Positions 17,796 to 26,405 of a stretch of 39,471 nucleotides of DNA are shown piece by piece. The stretch is from Thioalkalivibrio versutus (GTDB taxonomy: Bacteria > Pseudomonadota > Gammaproteobacteria > Ectothiorhodospirales > Ectothiorhodospiraceae). How positions within the stretch are numbered: the stretch's first letter is position 1; each line of letters begins with the position of its first letter. The position numbers were made by a program, and so were the translations under genes. The notes beneath the pieces are model-generated. The model worked only from the letters and a program-made list of their open reading frames with translations. It was not told the origin of the DNA and searched no databases. Location of the stretch: NCBI RefSeq assembly GCF_001999325.1, contig NZ_MVAR01000037.1, forward strand, positions 1 to 39,471, written 5' to 3'.

Positions 17796-18653
17796 TTACT
17801 GGTTGGCGGGCCGGGTCGGGATCTCGACGTCGGCGTCTTCGCGCAGCGCCTCCAGATACTCCTGGATGGCGCGGCTTTCGAGGATCTCGATCAGCTCGGC
17901 GCGCACGTCTTCCAGTTCCGGGACCGGGGTATCGCGGGTTTCCTCCAGGCGGATGATGTGCCAGCCGAAGCGGCTCTCGACCGGTTCCGCGGTGGTCTCG
18001 CCCGGTTCCAGCGCCATGGCCGCCTCGCTGAACGCGGGGACCATCTGTTCCGGGGCGAACCAGCCGAGTTCGCCACCACGGGCCGCCGAGCCCGGATCGG
18101 TGGAATGGGCTTCGGCCAGTTCGGCAAAGTCCGCGTCGGCCTCCAGCTCTTCGAGCAGTTCGCGGGCGCGTTCCGCCTCTTCCACCAGGATGTGCCGAGC
18201 GCGATATTCGGTACCGCGGATCTGCTCGATCTGGCGGTCGTACTCCGCCTCGAGGTCCGCCTGCGTGATGTCGAGCTCCGCGGTGATGCGCTCCATCAGC
18301 AGCGAAGCCAGCAGGTTGGTCTCGACCATGCGCAGGATGCGTCGGGTCTCGGCATCGGTATCCAGCCCGCGGGCGACCGCCTCCTGACGCAGTAGCTCAA
18401 GGCTGATGACTTCCTCCAGCGTGCCGTCGCTCGCGGCCGGGCCGGGATCCTCGTCCATGCCGGCGTAGGCGAACAGGTCGGCGCGGGTGATCGCTTCACC
18501 GTTGACGATGGCGACGGTATCGGCGTCCCCGGTATCCGTGGTGACGTCGTCACCGGTGAACTCCGGCGTGGCTTGGTCCTGCGTGTCGCAGGCGGCGAGC
18601 AGGCCGGCGAGGGCCAGGGCGCTCAGGGCTGTGGTCAGGATGCGCCGCTTCAT
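17796..18653 (-). CDS. PpiC-type (parvulin) peptidyl-prolyl isomerase lipoprotein
   Basis: A 285-residue exported foldase of the SurA/PpiD/PrsA group. The signal peptide ends in a lipobox, LLAAC with Cys22 as the lipidation site, so it should be membrane-anchored in the periplasm. The SurA_N-like chaperone domain (about 45-145) precedes one parvulin domain (about 150-245), with RARHILVE at its start, GGELGWF in the middle and SRFGWHIIRLEE at its end. The frame is open 26 codons further upstream, but the ATG at 18653 begins the signal peptide. It shares one base with the stop of the YciI-like gene upstream (TGATG), so the pair is translationally coupled. Confidence 0.92.
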   Translation of the reverse strand: MKRRILTTALSALALAGLLAACDTQDQATPEFTGDDVTTDTGDADTVAIVNGEAITRADLFAYAGMDEDPGPAASDGTLEEVISLELLRQEAVARGLDTDAETRRILRMVETNLLASLLMERITAELDITQADLEAEYDRQIEQIRGTEYRARHILVEEAERARELLEELEADADFAELAEAHSTDPGSAARGGELGWFAPEQMVPAFSEAAMALEPGETTAEPVESRFGWHIIRLEETRDTPVPELEDVRAELIEILESRAIQEYLEALREDADVEIPTRPANQ

Positions 18654-18949
18654 CAAAACACCTGCTTGAACGGGCGCACGTCGACCGTGGTGTACACGCC
18701 GGCCGCCACGTAGGGGTCGGCGTCGGCCCATTCGCGTGCGGCCTCCAGCGAGGGGAACTCCGCGACGATCAGGCTGCCGGTGAAGCCGGCCGGGCCCGGG
18801 TCGTTACTGTCGATGGCGGGGCAGGGGCCGGCCAGGATCAGCCGGCCGTCGTCGCGCAGGGCCTGCAGCCGGGCGACGTGTTCCGGGCGCGCGGCCAGGC
18901 GCGCATCCAGCGAATCGGGGGCATCCTCGCCCTGGATCATGTACAGCAT
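18653..18949 (-). CDS. YciI-like protein
   Basis: A 98-residue cytoplasmic protein of the YciI/YCII family (ferredoxin-like fold, alpha-beta barrel dimers). Visible family features are the short N-terminal strand [11 protein letters not shown], the invariant-type His in [11 protein letters not shown], the [10 protein letters not shown] turn with acidic residues nearby, and the C-terminal [17 protein letters not shown]. Biochemical roles of most members are unknown; related proteins act as dehydrochlorinases or in stress responses. I placed the start at 18949, seven bases after GAGGAG; ATGs at 18955 and 18973 lie on or before that site. It is coupled to the PpiC gene downstream. Confidence 0.87.
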   Translation of the reverse strand: MLYMIQGEDAPDSLDARLAARPEHVARLQALRDDGRLILAGPCPAIDSNDPGPAGFTGSLIVAEFPSLEAAREWADADPYVAAGVYTTVDVRPFKQVF

Positions 18950-19077
18950 CGGCATTCTCCTCGGTAAGGGCACCAGTCTAACGATGTCGGCGGCCGGATG
19001 CCGTGAAGGGCTCGTTCTTATGGGCGCGCCGATGGATGCGCTACACTGCGCGGCCGATCACCGCACCGACTTGTCCC

Positions 19078-19692
19078 ATGATCTCGATCCACCCCGATAA
19101 TCCCCAGCCCCGGCTGATACGGCAGGTCCTGGACCAGCTGCAGGAGGGGGCCGTCATCGCCCTGCCGACGGATGCCTGCTATGCGCTGGCCTGCCTGCCG
19201 GGCGACAAGACCGGGGCGGATCGCATTCGCCGCATCCGTCAGGTGGACGAGACCCATCACCTGACGCTGTTGTGCCGCGATCTCTCGGAACTGGGCGTGT
19301 ACGCGAAGGTGGACAACACCGCCTTTCGCCTGATGAAGGCCCTGACCCCGGGGGCCTACACGTTCATTCTGCCCGCCACCCGCGAGGTCCCGCGGCGGCT
19401 GCAGCACCCGAAGCGCCGTACGATCGGTATGCGCGTGCCGGCGAGCCCGATTGTCTCGGCGCTGCTGGAAGAGCTGGGGTCGCCGCTGATGTCCGCGACC
19501 CTGCAACTCCCCGGGGATGAAGTCCCGTTGAGCGAGCCCTGGGAGATCGAGGAGCGCCTGGGCAAGGTGGTGGATCTGGTGGTTGACGGCGGCGCCGGGA
19601 CCCTGGAGGCCACCAGTGTGGTGGATCTGACCGGCGACGCGCCCGAGGTGATGCGGCATGGCCTGGGCGACGTGGGATTTCTGGATGAATAG
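19078..19692 (+). CDS. yciO: YciO/YrdC/Sua5-family protein (YciO type)
   Basis: A 204-residue protein of the SUA5-YciO-YrdC superfamily. Threonylcarbamoyladenylate synthesis for tRNA t6A is the activity of TsaC/Sua5; YciO members are close relatives with weaker or less clear activity. The sequence follows E. coli YciO rather than TsaC through most of its length: IALPTDACYALAC, DRIRRIRQVDETHHLTLLCR, KALTPGAYTFILPATREVPR, RTIGMRVP and the C-terminal SVVDLTGDAPEVMRHGLGDV. Start is the ATG at 19078 (MISIHPDNPQ). The gene leads toward the YdgA-like, trpS and scpAB genes on the same strand, an order seen in other gammaproteobacteria. Confidence 0.9.
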   Translation: MISIHPDNPQPRLIRQVLDQLQEGAVIALPTDACYALACLPGDKTGADRIRRIRQVDETHHLTLLCRDLSELGVYAKVDNTAFRLMKALTPGAYTFILPATREVPRRLQHPKRRTIGMRVPASPIVSALLEELGSPLMSATLQLPGDEVPLSEPWEIEERLGKVVDLVVDGGAGTLEATSVVDLTGDAPEVMRHGLGDVGFLDE

Positions 19693-19742
19693 CCCCGGCC
19701 GACGGCGGGGATCACGGCGCGGCACGGCCGCAGGGAGGCGCA

Positions 19743-21110
19743 ATGCGTAAGTGGGTGGTTCTTGCGGTGGTGGTGCTGGCAGTGGCGGCCATCTGGCCGG
19801 TGGTGGTCGGCACACAGGTCGAGGGTACCGTCGCCGAGACACACGAGGCGCAGCTTGGCGAGGTGTATCTGCGTCACGAGATGCTCGAATACGAGCGCGG
19901 CTACCTGGCCGCCAGCGGTCGCAGTCGGCTGATCCTGGAGGATGCCGACGGGCGCTTCGAGATCCCCCTGGTACACGCTGTGCGCCATGGCCTGCTGGGG
20001 GCGCGCGGCGATTCCTTCGTGGATCTGGATACCCTGGCCGCCCCGGACGACTCGCTGCTCGCCCATCTGTTGCGCTCGCTGGATCTACAGGTGCATTCGC
20101 GCTCGGGGATCGGCGGTGGCGTGACCACCCGCATTGCGTTCGATGACCTGCGCATGGATCTGATGAGCGTGCCCGAGGTGTCCGAACACGCCGCTACGGT
20201 GGGCGGCCCGTTGTGGCTGGATCTTGCGGCGGGTCAGGGGCGCTTCGCCTGGTCGTCCGAGCAGATCCTGGTGAGCCTGGACCTGCCGGAAACGAGATTG
20301 TCCGATGCCAGCTTCTCGTGGGAGGCGCGCGAGGCACGTTATGCCACGGTTTTCGAGGCCGATGCCGACGGGGTCTTCGGGCGGCTGCCGGACTACGAAG
20401 GCGGCCTGGCGGCGGCCGTGATCGAACTGCGTGAGGGCGAGGCGACCCGCCTTCACCTGGAGCGCCCCCGCCTCGACGCCTTCCAGCATACGAACAACGA
20501 CCGCATGGACTCGCGCCTGCGGCTGCAGGTCGATCACGCCCGGGTGGATGATGGCGCGGGGGATGCCCTGACGCTCACGGCCCTGGACCTGCAGGCGGCG
20601 ATCCTGCGCTGGGACCGTCCCAGCATGCTGCAGTTTCTGGCCGAGCTGGAAGCGGTCGACGCGCGCGGCATTGAGGGCGAGCAGCGCAATGCCCTGATCG
20701 GTTCGGCGATGATCGATGCCCTGGGCGGCATGATTGAACACCAGCCGGCGATCCAGTTGCGGGCGTCGCTGAACGACGAGCCGCCCCGGCAGGTCGCGCT
20801 GGACGCCGAGCTCGGCCTGCATGGCACGCAGCAAAGTCTGACGACCCGCCCGCTGGAGACCCTGCGGCTGGACAGCGATCTGCGACTCGGGCTGGAATGG
20901 GTGGCCGAATTCGACGCCGCGTATCCCGATATCGACCTGGACGCGCAGTTGCATGCCCTTGCTGCGGATGGCTGGGTCCGTCGCGATGCCGAGGCCGGCT
21001 ACTGGCACGGCACGCTGGCGATGGCGGACGGCCGCGTGCGCATCAACGACGTAGATCGCACGGCAATGCTTCTGGCCTTGCTGTTCGCCTTCTCCGGCGG
21101 CATGTTCTGA
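19743..21110 (+). CDS. YdgA-like DUF945 family protein
   Basis: A 455-residue protein with one N-terminal membrane anchor (about 1-22, MRKWVVLAVVVLAVAAIWPV) and a long beta-rich exported part. The layout matches the DUF945/YdgA family: an early stretch (about 42-65) in which the envelope domain starts (LRHEMLEYERGYLAASGRSR), then repeated amphipathic strands (LRLDSDLRLGLEW) and a C-terminal domain ending in an RINDVDRTAMLLALLF helix. The family is probably periplasmic or inner-membrane linked and has no known biochemical role. It starts 50 bases after the yciO gene and ends 57 bases before trpS. Confidence 0.82.
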   Translation: MRKWVVLAVVVLAVAAIWPVVVGTQVEGTVAETHEAQLGEVYLRHEMLEYERGYLAASGRSRLILEDADGRFEIPLVHAVRHGLLGARGDSFVDLDTLAAPDDSLLAHLLRSLDLQVHSRSGIGGGVTTRIAFDDLRMDLMSVPEVSEHAATVGGPLWLDLAAGQGRFAWSSEQILVSLDLPETRLSDASFSWEAREARYATVFEADADGVFGRLPDYEGGLAAAVIELREGEATRLHLERPRLDAFQHTNNDRMDSRLRLQVDHARVDDGAGDALTLTALDLQAAILRWDRPSMLQFLAELEAVDARGIEGEQRNALIGSAMIDALGGMIEHQPAIQLRASLNDEPPRQVALDAELGLHGTQQSLTTRPLETLRLDSDLRLGLEWVAEFDAAYPDIDLDAQLHALAADGWVRRDAEAGYWHGTLAMADGRVRINDVDRTAMLLALLFAFSGGMF

Positions 21111-21167
21111 GACGACTGACCGGGTGTGGACGCGCCCGTTTTATTCTGAGAGGAAGGGATAGATTCC

Positions 21168-22388
21168 GTGAGCAGTAACCAGGGTACCAACCAGCGCGTG
21201 ATCTCCGGCATGCGCCCCACCGGGCGCCTGCATCTGGGCCACTACCACGGTGTGCTGAAGAACTGGATCGAGTTGCAGCACAACTACGAGTGCTTCTTCT
21301 TCGTCGCCGACTGGCATGCGCTGACCACCCATTACGAGGATCCGGGTGACCTGCAGCAGCACGTGACCGAGATGGTCATCGACTGGCTGGCGGCCGGAGT
21401 GAGCCCGGGTTCCGCTACGCTGTTCGTGCAGTCGCGCGTGCCGGAGCACGCCGAGCTGCATCTGCTGTTGTCGATGATTACCCCGCTCGGCTGGCTGGAG
21501 CGGGTACCGACCTACAAGGATCAGCAGGAGCAGCTGCGCGAGAAGGACCTGGCGACCTACGGATTCCTCGGCTATCCGGTGCTGCAGAGCGCCGACGTGC
21601 TGGCCTACCGCGCCGGCATGGTCCCGGTGGGCGAGGACCAGGTATCGCACCTGGAGGTCACGCGCGAGATCGCGCGGCGCTTCAATCACCTCTACGGCCG
21701 CGAGCCCGGCTTTGCCGAGAAGGCCGAGGCGGCCGCCGACAAGATGGGCAAGAAGGCCGCCAAGCGCTACCGCGACCTGCGCAAGCGGTTTCAGGAGCAG
21801 GGCGAGGAAGAGTCGCTGGAGGTTGCCCGGGCCATGCTCGATTCGCAGCAGAACATCTCGCTGGGGGATCGCGAGCGCCTGTTCGGCTACCTCGAGGGTG
21901 GCGGCAAGATCATCCTGCCGGAGCCGCAGCCGCGCCTGACCCCGGCCTCGAAGATGCCGGGCCTGGACGGGCGCAAGATGTCCAAGAGCTACGGCAACAC
22001 CATCAGCCTGCGCACCGAGCCGGCCGAGGTGGAGAGCCTGATCCGTACCATGCCGACGGACCCCGCGCGGGTGCGGCGCACCGATCCGGGGGATCCGGAA
22101 AAGTGTCCGGTATGGGATCTGCACAAGGTCTACACCGACGCGAGCCAGCGCGAGGAGCTGCACGCCGGCTGCACCACGGCGGGCATCGGCTGCCTCGACT
22201 GCAAGCGCCCGCTGATCGAGGCGGTGCAGGCCGAGCTGGAACCCATCCAGCAACGCGCGAAGGAATACGCCGAGGATCCGGCGCTGGTGCGCTCCATCAT
22301 CGTCGAGGGCTCCGAGGCCGCCCGCGAAGAGGCCCGCGAGACCCTGGAAGAGGTGCGCCGGGCCATGGGCCTGGACTACCTGCGATGA
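21168..22388 (+). CDS. trpS: Tryptophan--tRNA ligase
   Basis: The enzyme charges tRNA-Trp in the cytoplasm. It has 406 residues. The class I signatures are HLGH (residues 22-25) and KMSKS (270-274). Compared with the ~330-residue E. coli enzyme it carries an insertion of roughly 60 residues (about 184-250, Lys/Arg/Glu-rich, AAADKMGKKAAKRYRDLRKR) before the KMSKS loop; similar long forms occur in Pseudomonas and Xanthomonas relatives. A Cys pair (CxxxGIGCLDC, about 336-345) near the C-terminus could be a metal site. Start is a GTG at 21168 with AGGAAGG about 10 bases upstream. It is followed after 15 bases by scpA. Confidence 0.96.
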   Translation: MSSNQGTNQRVISGMRPTGRLHLGHYHGVLKNWIELQHNYECFFFVADWHALTTHYEDPGDLQQHVTEMVIDWLAAGVSPGSATLFVQSRVPEHAELHLLLSMITPLGWLERVPTYKDQQEQLREKDLATYGFLGYPVLQSADVLAYRAGMVPVGEDQVSHLEVTREIARRFNHLYGREPGFAEKAEAAADKMGKKAAKRYRDLRKRFQEQGEEESLEVARAMLDSQQNISLGDRERLFGYLEGGGKIILPEPQPRLTPASKMPGLDGRKMSKSYGNTISLRTEPAEVESLIRTMPTDPARVRRTDPGDPEKCPVWDLHKVYTDASQREELHAGCTTAGIGCLDCKRPLIEAVQAELEPIQQRAKEYAEDPALVRSIIVEGSEAAREEARETLEEVRRAMGLDYLR

Positions 22389-22403
22389 GCCAGAGTCTGA
22401 GGC

Positions 22404-23273
22404 ATGGACCCGTACGCTGACTCGAGCGACGACCTCGAGCGCCCCGCGACCGTCGAGACCGGCGCGCACGGGGAGGTGCTTTATCGTGTGCATGGCGAGC
22501 CGGTGGCGGAGCTGCCGGCCGATCTCTATATCCCGCCCGACGCCCTGGAGGTCTTTCTCGACTCCTTCGAGGGGCCGCTGGATCTGTTGCTGTACCTGAT
22601 CCGTCGCCAGAACCTCGACATCCTGTCGATCCCCATCGCCGAGATCACTCGGCAGTACATGGGCTATATCGAGGTAATGCAGGCCCTGCGCCTGGAGCTG
22701 GCGGGGGAGTATCTGGTGATGGCCGCCCTGCTGGCCGAGATCAAGTCGCGCATGCTCCTGCCGCGGCCGAAGGAGGCCGAGGCAGACGAGGATGCCGACC
22801 CGCGCATGGCGCTGATCCGGCAGCTGCAGGAATACGAACAGTTCAAGATCGCCGCCGAACGAGTGGATGCCCTCCCGCGCATGGATCGCGATGTGTTCGC
22901 CGCCGGCGCCAGCGTCGAGGCGCTCGAGGGCCCACCGCCGCCCGGGCCGACGCTGGACGAGCTCATGGAGGCACTGGCGGCGGTGATGCACCGTGCGAGT
23001 CTGATGGCGCACCATCATGTCTCCACCGAGCAGCTGTCGGTGCGCGAACGCATGTCGAACATCCTCGACAGCCTGCATCCCGAACGCTTCACCGATTTCG
23101 TGACCCTGCTTCTGGCTACCGAGGGGCGCCAGGGAGTCGTGGTGTCGTTCCTGGCGGTGCTGGAGCTGACCAAGGCCGGCCTGATCGAGTGGGGCCAGAG
23201 CGAACCCTACAGCCCTATCCGGTTGCGCCGGCGTGGGGCGCCCGTGGGAGACGAAGGGGGAGAATCGGCGTGA
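22404..23273 (+). CDS. scpA: Segregation and condensation protein A
   Basis: ScpA is the kleisin subunit that bridges the SMC heads in the chromosome condensation complex. The protein has 289 residues. The N-terminal SMC-binding signature is clear (about 45-75: VFLDSFEGPLDLLLYLIRRQ, then NLDILSIPIAEIT) and MAALLAEIKSRMLLPRP follows at about 105-121. A long acidic linker leads to the C-terminal winged helix (about 225-285). It stops in a 4-base overlap with scpB, a coupling typical for this pair. The smc gene itself is not in the window. Confidence 0.95.
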   Translation: MDPYADSSDDLERPATVETGAHGEVLYRVHGEPVAELPADLYIPPDALEVFLDSFEGPLDLLLYLIRRQNLDILSIPIAEITRQYMGYIEVMQALRLELAGEYLVMAALLAEIKSRMLLPRPKEAEADEDADPRMALIRQLQEYEQFKIAAERVDALPRMDRDVFAAGASVEALEGPPPPGPTLDELMEALAAVMHRASLMAHHHVSTEQLSVRERMSNILDSLHPERFTDFVTLLLATEGRQGVVVSFLAVLELTKAGLIEWGQSEPYSPIRLRRRGAPVGDEGGESA

Positions 23274-23995
23274 GCGTAACCACTGTATCGGATGTGCAGG
23301 TGTCTGCCGCGGCCGTTGATGACGCGCAGTTGCGGGCCGTCGAGCTTGCGGTGGAGGCCGTGCTGTTTGCGGCCGCGGAACCGGTGGGGCCGCGCGACCT
23401 GAAGGCTGCCTGCGAGGACCTTGGCGAGATCGATCAGGCCTTGCTGGAACGGGCGCTTGGTCGTCTGCAGGAACGCTATAACGATCGTGCGATCGAGCTG
23501 GTGCGCTCCGCTGGCGGGTATCGCTTCCGCGTGCGTTCGCGCTTCTCCGCGGCCGTTCGGGCGGCTCAGCCCGAGCGCCCGGCGCGGCTGTCACGGGCCC
23601 TGCTGGAGACGCTGGCGATCATCGCCTATCGCCAGCCGGTCACCCGCGCCGAGATCGAGGCCGTGCGCGGGGTGGCAGTCAGTACCGGGATCATGCGCAC
23701 GCTGCAGGAACGCGAGTGGGTACGGGTGGTGGGGCACAAGGAGGTGCCGGGCCGCCCCGCGCTGTACGCGACCACCCGCAGCTTCCTCGACGACCTGGGC
23801 CTGCAGCGCCTGGAGGAACTGCCGCCGCTGGATCAGATCCGCGACCTCGCGGATGTGGCCTCCGACGCGGGCCTTAGCCTGTCGCCACCGGACGCGAAAG
23901 AAGACGCCGGTCCGGGCACGAGCCCGCATCTCGATTTCGATGACGGGGATGCCGATCCGGATCCGGAGCCGGCACCCCCGACGCACTCACTCTGA
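23270..23995 (+). CDS. scpB: Segregation and condensation protein B
   Basis: ScpB is the winged-helix partner of ScpA and acts as a dimer in the SMC complex. The protein has 241 residues; the two winged-helix domains are at about 22-95 and 100-180, with the family stretch RALLETLAIIAYRQPVTRAE and VGHKEVPGRPALYATT. The tail after 195 is acidic and of low complexity (DDGDADPDPEPAPP). The start is the GTG at 23270 that shares its GTGA with the scpA stop, which fits translational coupling. In many relatives rluB follows; here the next gene is on the opposite strand and ends only 2 bases away. Confidence 0.94.
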   Translation: MSVTTVSDVQVSAAAVDDAQLRAVELAVEAVLFAAAEPVGPRDLKAACEDLGEIDQALLERALGRLQERYNDRAIELVRSAGGYRFRVRSRFSAAVRAAQPERPARLSRALLETLAIIAYRQPVTRAEIEAVRGVAVSTGIMRTLQEREWVRVVGHKEVPGRPALYATTRSFLDDLGLQRLEELPPLDQIRDLADVASDAGLSLSPPDAKEDAGPGTSPHLDFDDGDADPDPEPAPPTHSL

Positions 23996-23997
23996 GA

Positions 23998-24807
23998 TCA
24001 GCACTGGGCCGTTTCGGTGGTTTCCGGGCAGTCCTGCTGCACCAGGCGGTCGTCGTCCAGCCATTCCATGATGCCGTCGGTCACGTTGTAGACGTTCTCG
24101 TAGCCAAGGCCGTCGGCCAAAGCGCGGGCGAGGGCGCCGGTGCGGTTGCCTACGCGGCAGATCAGCACGACTTCCTCGTCCGGCTTGACCAGGTTGGTGA
24201 ACTGCTCGCCAAAGGTCGGGTTGAGCTCGCCATTCTCGTCGAAGGCGGTAATGCGGTAGCTGCCCTCGATCACGCCGGTCTCCGCCCATTCGTCCGGACG
24301 GCGGATGTCGACGATGGTTGCGCCCTCGCGGATCTTCTCGGCCAGGCCTTCGTTGTCCAGGCCGCTAAAGGGCGCGCGTTCGACGTCGAGGATCTCGACC
24401 TCGAAGCGCAGGGTCGCGTTGGACGGGATGATGTTGCCGGCCCCGCGTTCGCCATAGCCGAGTTCCGGCGGGATGACGATCTCGCGCTTGCCGCCTTCGC
24501 GCATGCCCATCACGCCCTGTTCGAAGCCCGGGATCACCTGGCCCGCGCCCAGCGTGAGCGCAAATGGCGCGCCGGACTCGCGGCTGGAATCGAACACGCT
24601 CCCGTCCTCTTCCAGCGACCCGGTGTAATGCAGGATGGCCGTGTCATGCCGCACGATCCCGGGTCCTTCGCCGGCTTCGATTTCGTGGATCTCGATGGAT
24701 GCTGCGGGCTCCGCGCTGGCAATGCCGCCTGCGAGCAACGAGCCGATCAGCGCCACTGTAAATATAATAAAACCGGAATATGCGGAATTACAAAAAGTGA
24801 TCTTCAT
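23998..24807 (-). CDS. Exported FKBP-type peptidyl-prolyl isomerase fused to a rhodanese domain
   Basis: A 269-residue protein with a signal peptide (about 1-32). Residues 48-143 are an FKBP domain: YTGSLEEDGSVFDSSRE (61-77), the TLGAGQVIPGFEQG loop (85-98) and GYGERGAGNIIPSN (117-130). Residues about 150-255 are a rhodanese domain with EGATIVDIRRPDEW (161-174) and the active-site Cys217 in LICRVGNRTG. FKBP domains catalyse proline isomerisation in folding; rhodaneses carry sulfane sulfur on the cysteine. The fusion is unusual and suggests a periplasmic foldase or carrier tied to sulfur or copper handling; that is inference. It diverges from the sulfite dehydrogenase gene. The start was set at the ATG at 24807, 30 codons inside the open frame, where the signal peptide begins. 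Confidence 0.88.
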   Translation of the reverse strand: MKITFCNSAYSGFIIFTVALIGSLLAGGIASAEPAASIEIHEIEAGEGPGIVRHDTAILHYTGSLEEDGSVFDSSRESGAPFALTLGAGQVIPGFEQGVMGMREGGKREIVIPPELGYGERGAGNIIPSNATLRFEVEILDVERAPFSGLDNEGLAEKIREGATIVDIRRPDEWAETGVIEGSYRITAFDENGELNPTFGEQFTNLVKPDEEVVLICRVGNRTGALARALADGLGYENVYNVTDGIMEWLDDDRLVQQDCPETTETAQC

Positions 24808-24962
24808 TGTGTAGCTTCCGTTTATATTAAAAAGGGTTAATAAAAGCCTGTGATCAGCAAGTTGCGAGATCCAATGGGGCCCTATTCTACACCGCATATC
24901 GATGATCGAATACAGGCGTTATGTAGAAGTTTCTGGATCTTGTAAAAAATCCCCATTTTTTA

Positions 24963-24991
24963 TTGCAGGCTTTGAAGGCGTTTGCTACAAC
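24963..24991 (+). promoter_or_regulatory. Candidate sigma-70 promoter of the sulfite dehydrogenase genes
   Basis: TTGCAG (24963-24968), a 17-base spacer and TACAAC (24986-24991) form a plausible promoter 74 bases before the ATG at 25065. The match is moderate. The whole divergent gap (24808-25064) is AT-rich against its GC-rich surroundings. Confidence 0.35.
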
Positions 24992-25064
24992 TCCAAGTGG
25001 CTGTCCCAGGGAGAGAGGGGCAGTACATGAGATTTTGTTCCGAGAACAAGCCGGAGGCAGGCAA

Positions 25065-26396
25065 ATGACTGACCACAAGAACGATGGTTCCGAGATGGAC
25101 CGCAAGTCCGAAGAAGAAACCCGGGAGACCGAACAGCTGACCGAGACGGGCGCCGCCCGTCGCGGTTTCCTGGGTCGCCTGGGCAAGGGCGGTGCCGCCC
25201 TGGCCGTGATGGGTCTGGGCGCGGAAACCGCCATGCAGACCATGTTCCAGCGCAGCACCCTGTCCAGTGCCGTGGCCGCCGGCATCGAGGGCTTCCACGT
25301 GGATGGCAAGGTGGACGGCTTCATCTGGCTGAATGACCGCCCGATCAACGGTGAACTGCCGCCGCACCTGCTGCACGACGAAGTGACCCCGTTCCCCAAT
25401 ATGTTCATCCGCAACAACGGCGTTCCTCCGGAGAAGGCCGGGATCGACGCATCTGCATGGACCCTGACGGTCCACGGCGAAGCGGCGAACGAGGAGAAGT
25501 CCTACACCATCGCGGACCTCAAGGAGAAGTTCGAGCACCACACCCTGCAGATCTGGATCGAGTGTGGTGGCAACGGGCGTGCCGCGTTCGAGCCGTCCCC
25601 GCGCGGTAACCAGTGGGATCTCGGTGCGGTCGGCTGCCCGACCTGGACGGGTGTGCGTCTGCGCGACGTGCTGGAAGACGTCGGTTACGACGCCGACAAA
25701 GCCGAGTACATTGGCTTCAAGGCGGGTGACGCGCACCTGAGCGGCCGTGATGATCTGGATGCGCTGTCGCGTGGCTGCCCCATGCGCAAGGCCGTGGAAG
25801 ACGAGACCCTCATTGTCTGGGCGATGAATGGTGAAGACATCCCGGAACAGCACGGCTATCCGCTGCGCCTGATCACCCCGGGCTTCCCGGGTTCCGCCAG
25901 CGGCAAGTGGCTGACCGAGATCCTCGTCCGTGATCGCGAGCATGACGGTCAGGGCATGACCGGCCACAGCTATCGCGTACCGCGTCATCCGGTGGAGCCG
26001 GGTGCCGACGTCCCGAACGAGGACATGGTCGTCCTCGAGGAAATGCCGGTGAAGTCCCTGATCACCTATCCGCAGACCGGTGCCGAGACCTCCGTTGGCA
26101 GTACGCTGAAGGTTGCGGGCAAGGCCTGGGATGGTCACGGCGATGTCGAGGAGCTTCATGTCTCGACCGACTTCGGGGTGACCTGGCAGAAGGCCGACCT
26201 GAAGCGTCCGGTGAACAAGTTCGCCTGGCAGACCTGGGAAGCGGATATCGAGTTCTCCGAACCCGGTTTCCATCAGGTGTGGGCCGTGGCCACCAACAGC
26301 AAGGGCGATCGTCAGCCGATGGTGCTGCCGGGCTGGAACCCGCGGGGCTACGGCAACAACAAGGCCCACCACATCGATGTCCGCGTCAAAGCGTAA
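25065..26396 (+). CDS. Molybdenum sulfite dehydrogenase catalytic subunit (SorA/SoxC type)
   Basis: This oxidises sulfite to sulfate in the periplasm, passing electrons to a cytochrome c. The protein has 443 residues. A twin-arginine signal (ARRGFLGRLG, Arg32-Arg33) shows folded export with its molybdopterin cofactor. The cofactor domain carries the ligand Cys167 in WIECGGNGRAAF. The C-terminal Mo-co dimerisation domain follows from about 310 (HVSTDFGVTWQKADL, PNARG-like loop near the end). The WIECGGNGR motif is nearer to SoxC and SorA than to animal sulfite oxidase. The next gene encodes a monohaem cytochrome c, which argues for SorAB, but no other sox genes are in the window. The start at 25065 has GGAG upstream; an earlier in-frame start at 24963 would put residues before the signal. 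Confidence 0.9.
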   Translation: MTDHKNDGSEMDRKSEEETRETEQLTETGAARRGFLGRLGKGGAALAVMGLGAETAMQTMFQRSTLSSAVAAGIEGFHVDGKVDGFIWLNDRPINGELPPHLLHDEVTPFPNMFIRNNGVPPEKAGIDASAWTLTVHGEAANEEKSYTIADLKEKFEHHTLQIWIECGGNGRAAFEPSPRGNQWDLGAVGCPTWTGVRLRDVLEDVGYDADKAEYIGFKAGDAHLSGRDDLDALSRGCPMRKAVEDETLIVWAMNGEDIPEQHGYPLRLITPGFPGSASGKWLTEILVRDREHDGQGMTGHSYRVPRHPVEPGADVPNEDMVVLEEMPVKSLITYPQTGAETSVGSTLKVAGKAWDGHGDVEELHVSTDFGVTWQKADLKRPVNKFAWQTWEADIEFSEPGFHQVWAVATNSKGDRQPMVLPGWNPRGYGNNKAHHIDVRVKA

Positions 26397-26405
26397 GGAG
26401 CACCA

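Noticed and set aside
21141-23594. 817-codon minus-strand open frame
   Set aside because: It is antisense to trpS, scpA and scpB and shows no family features.
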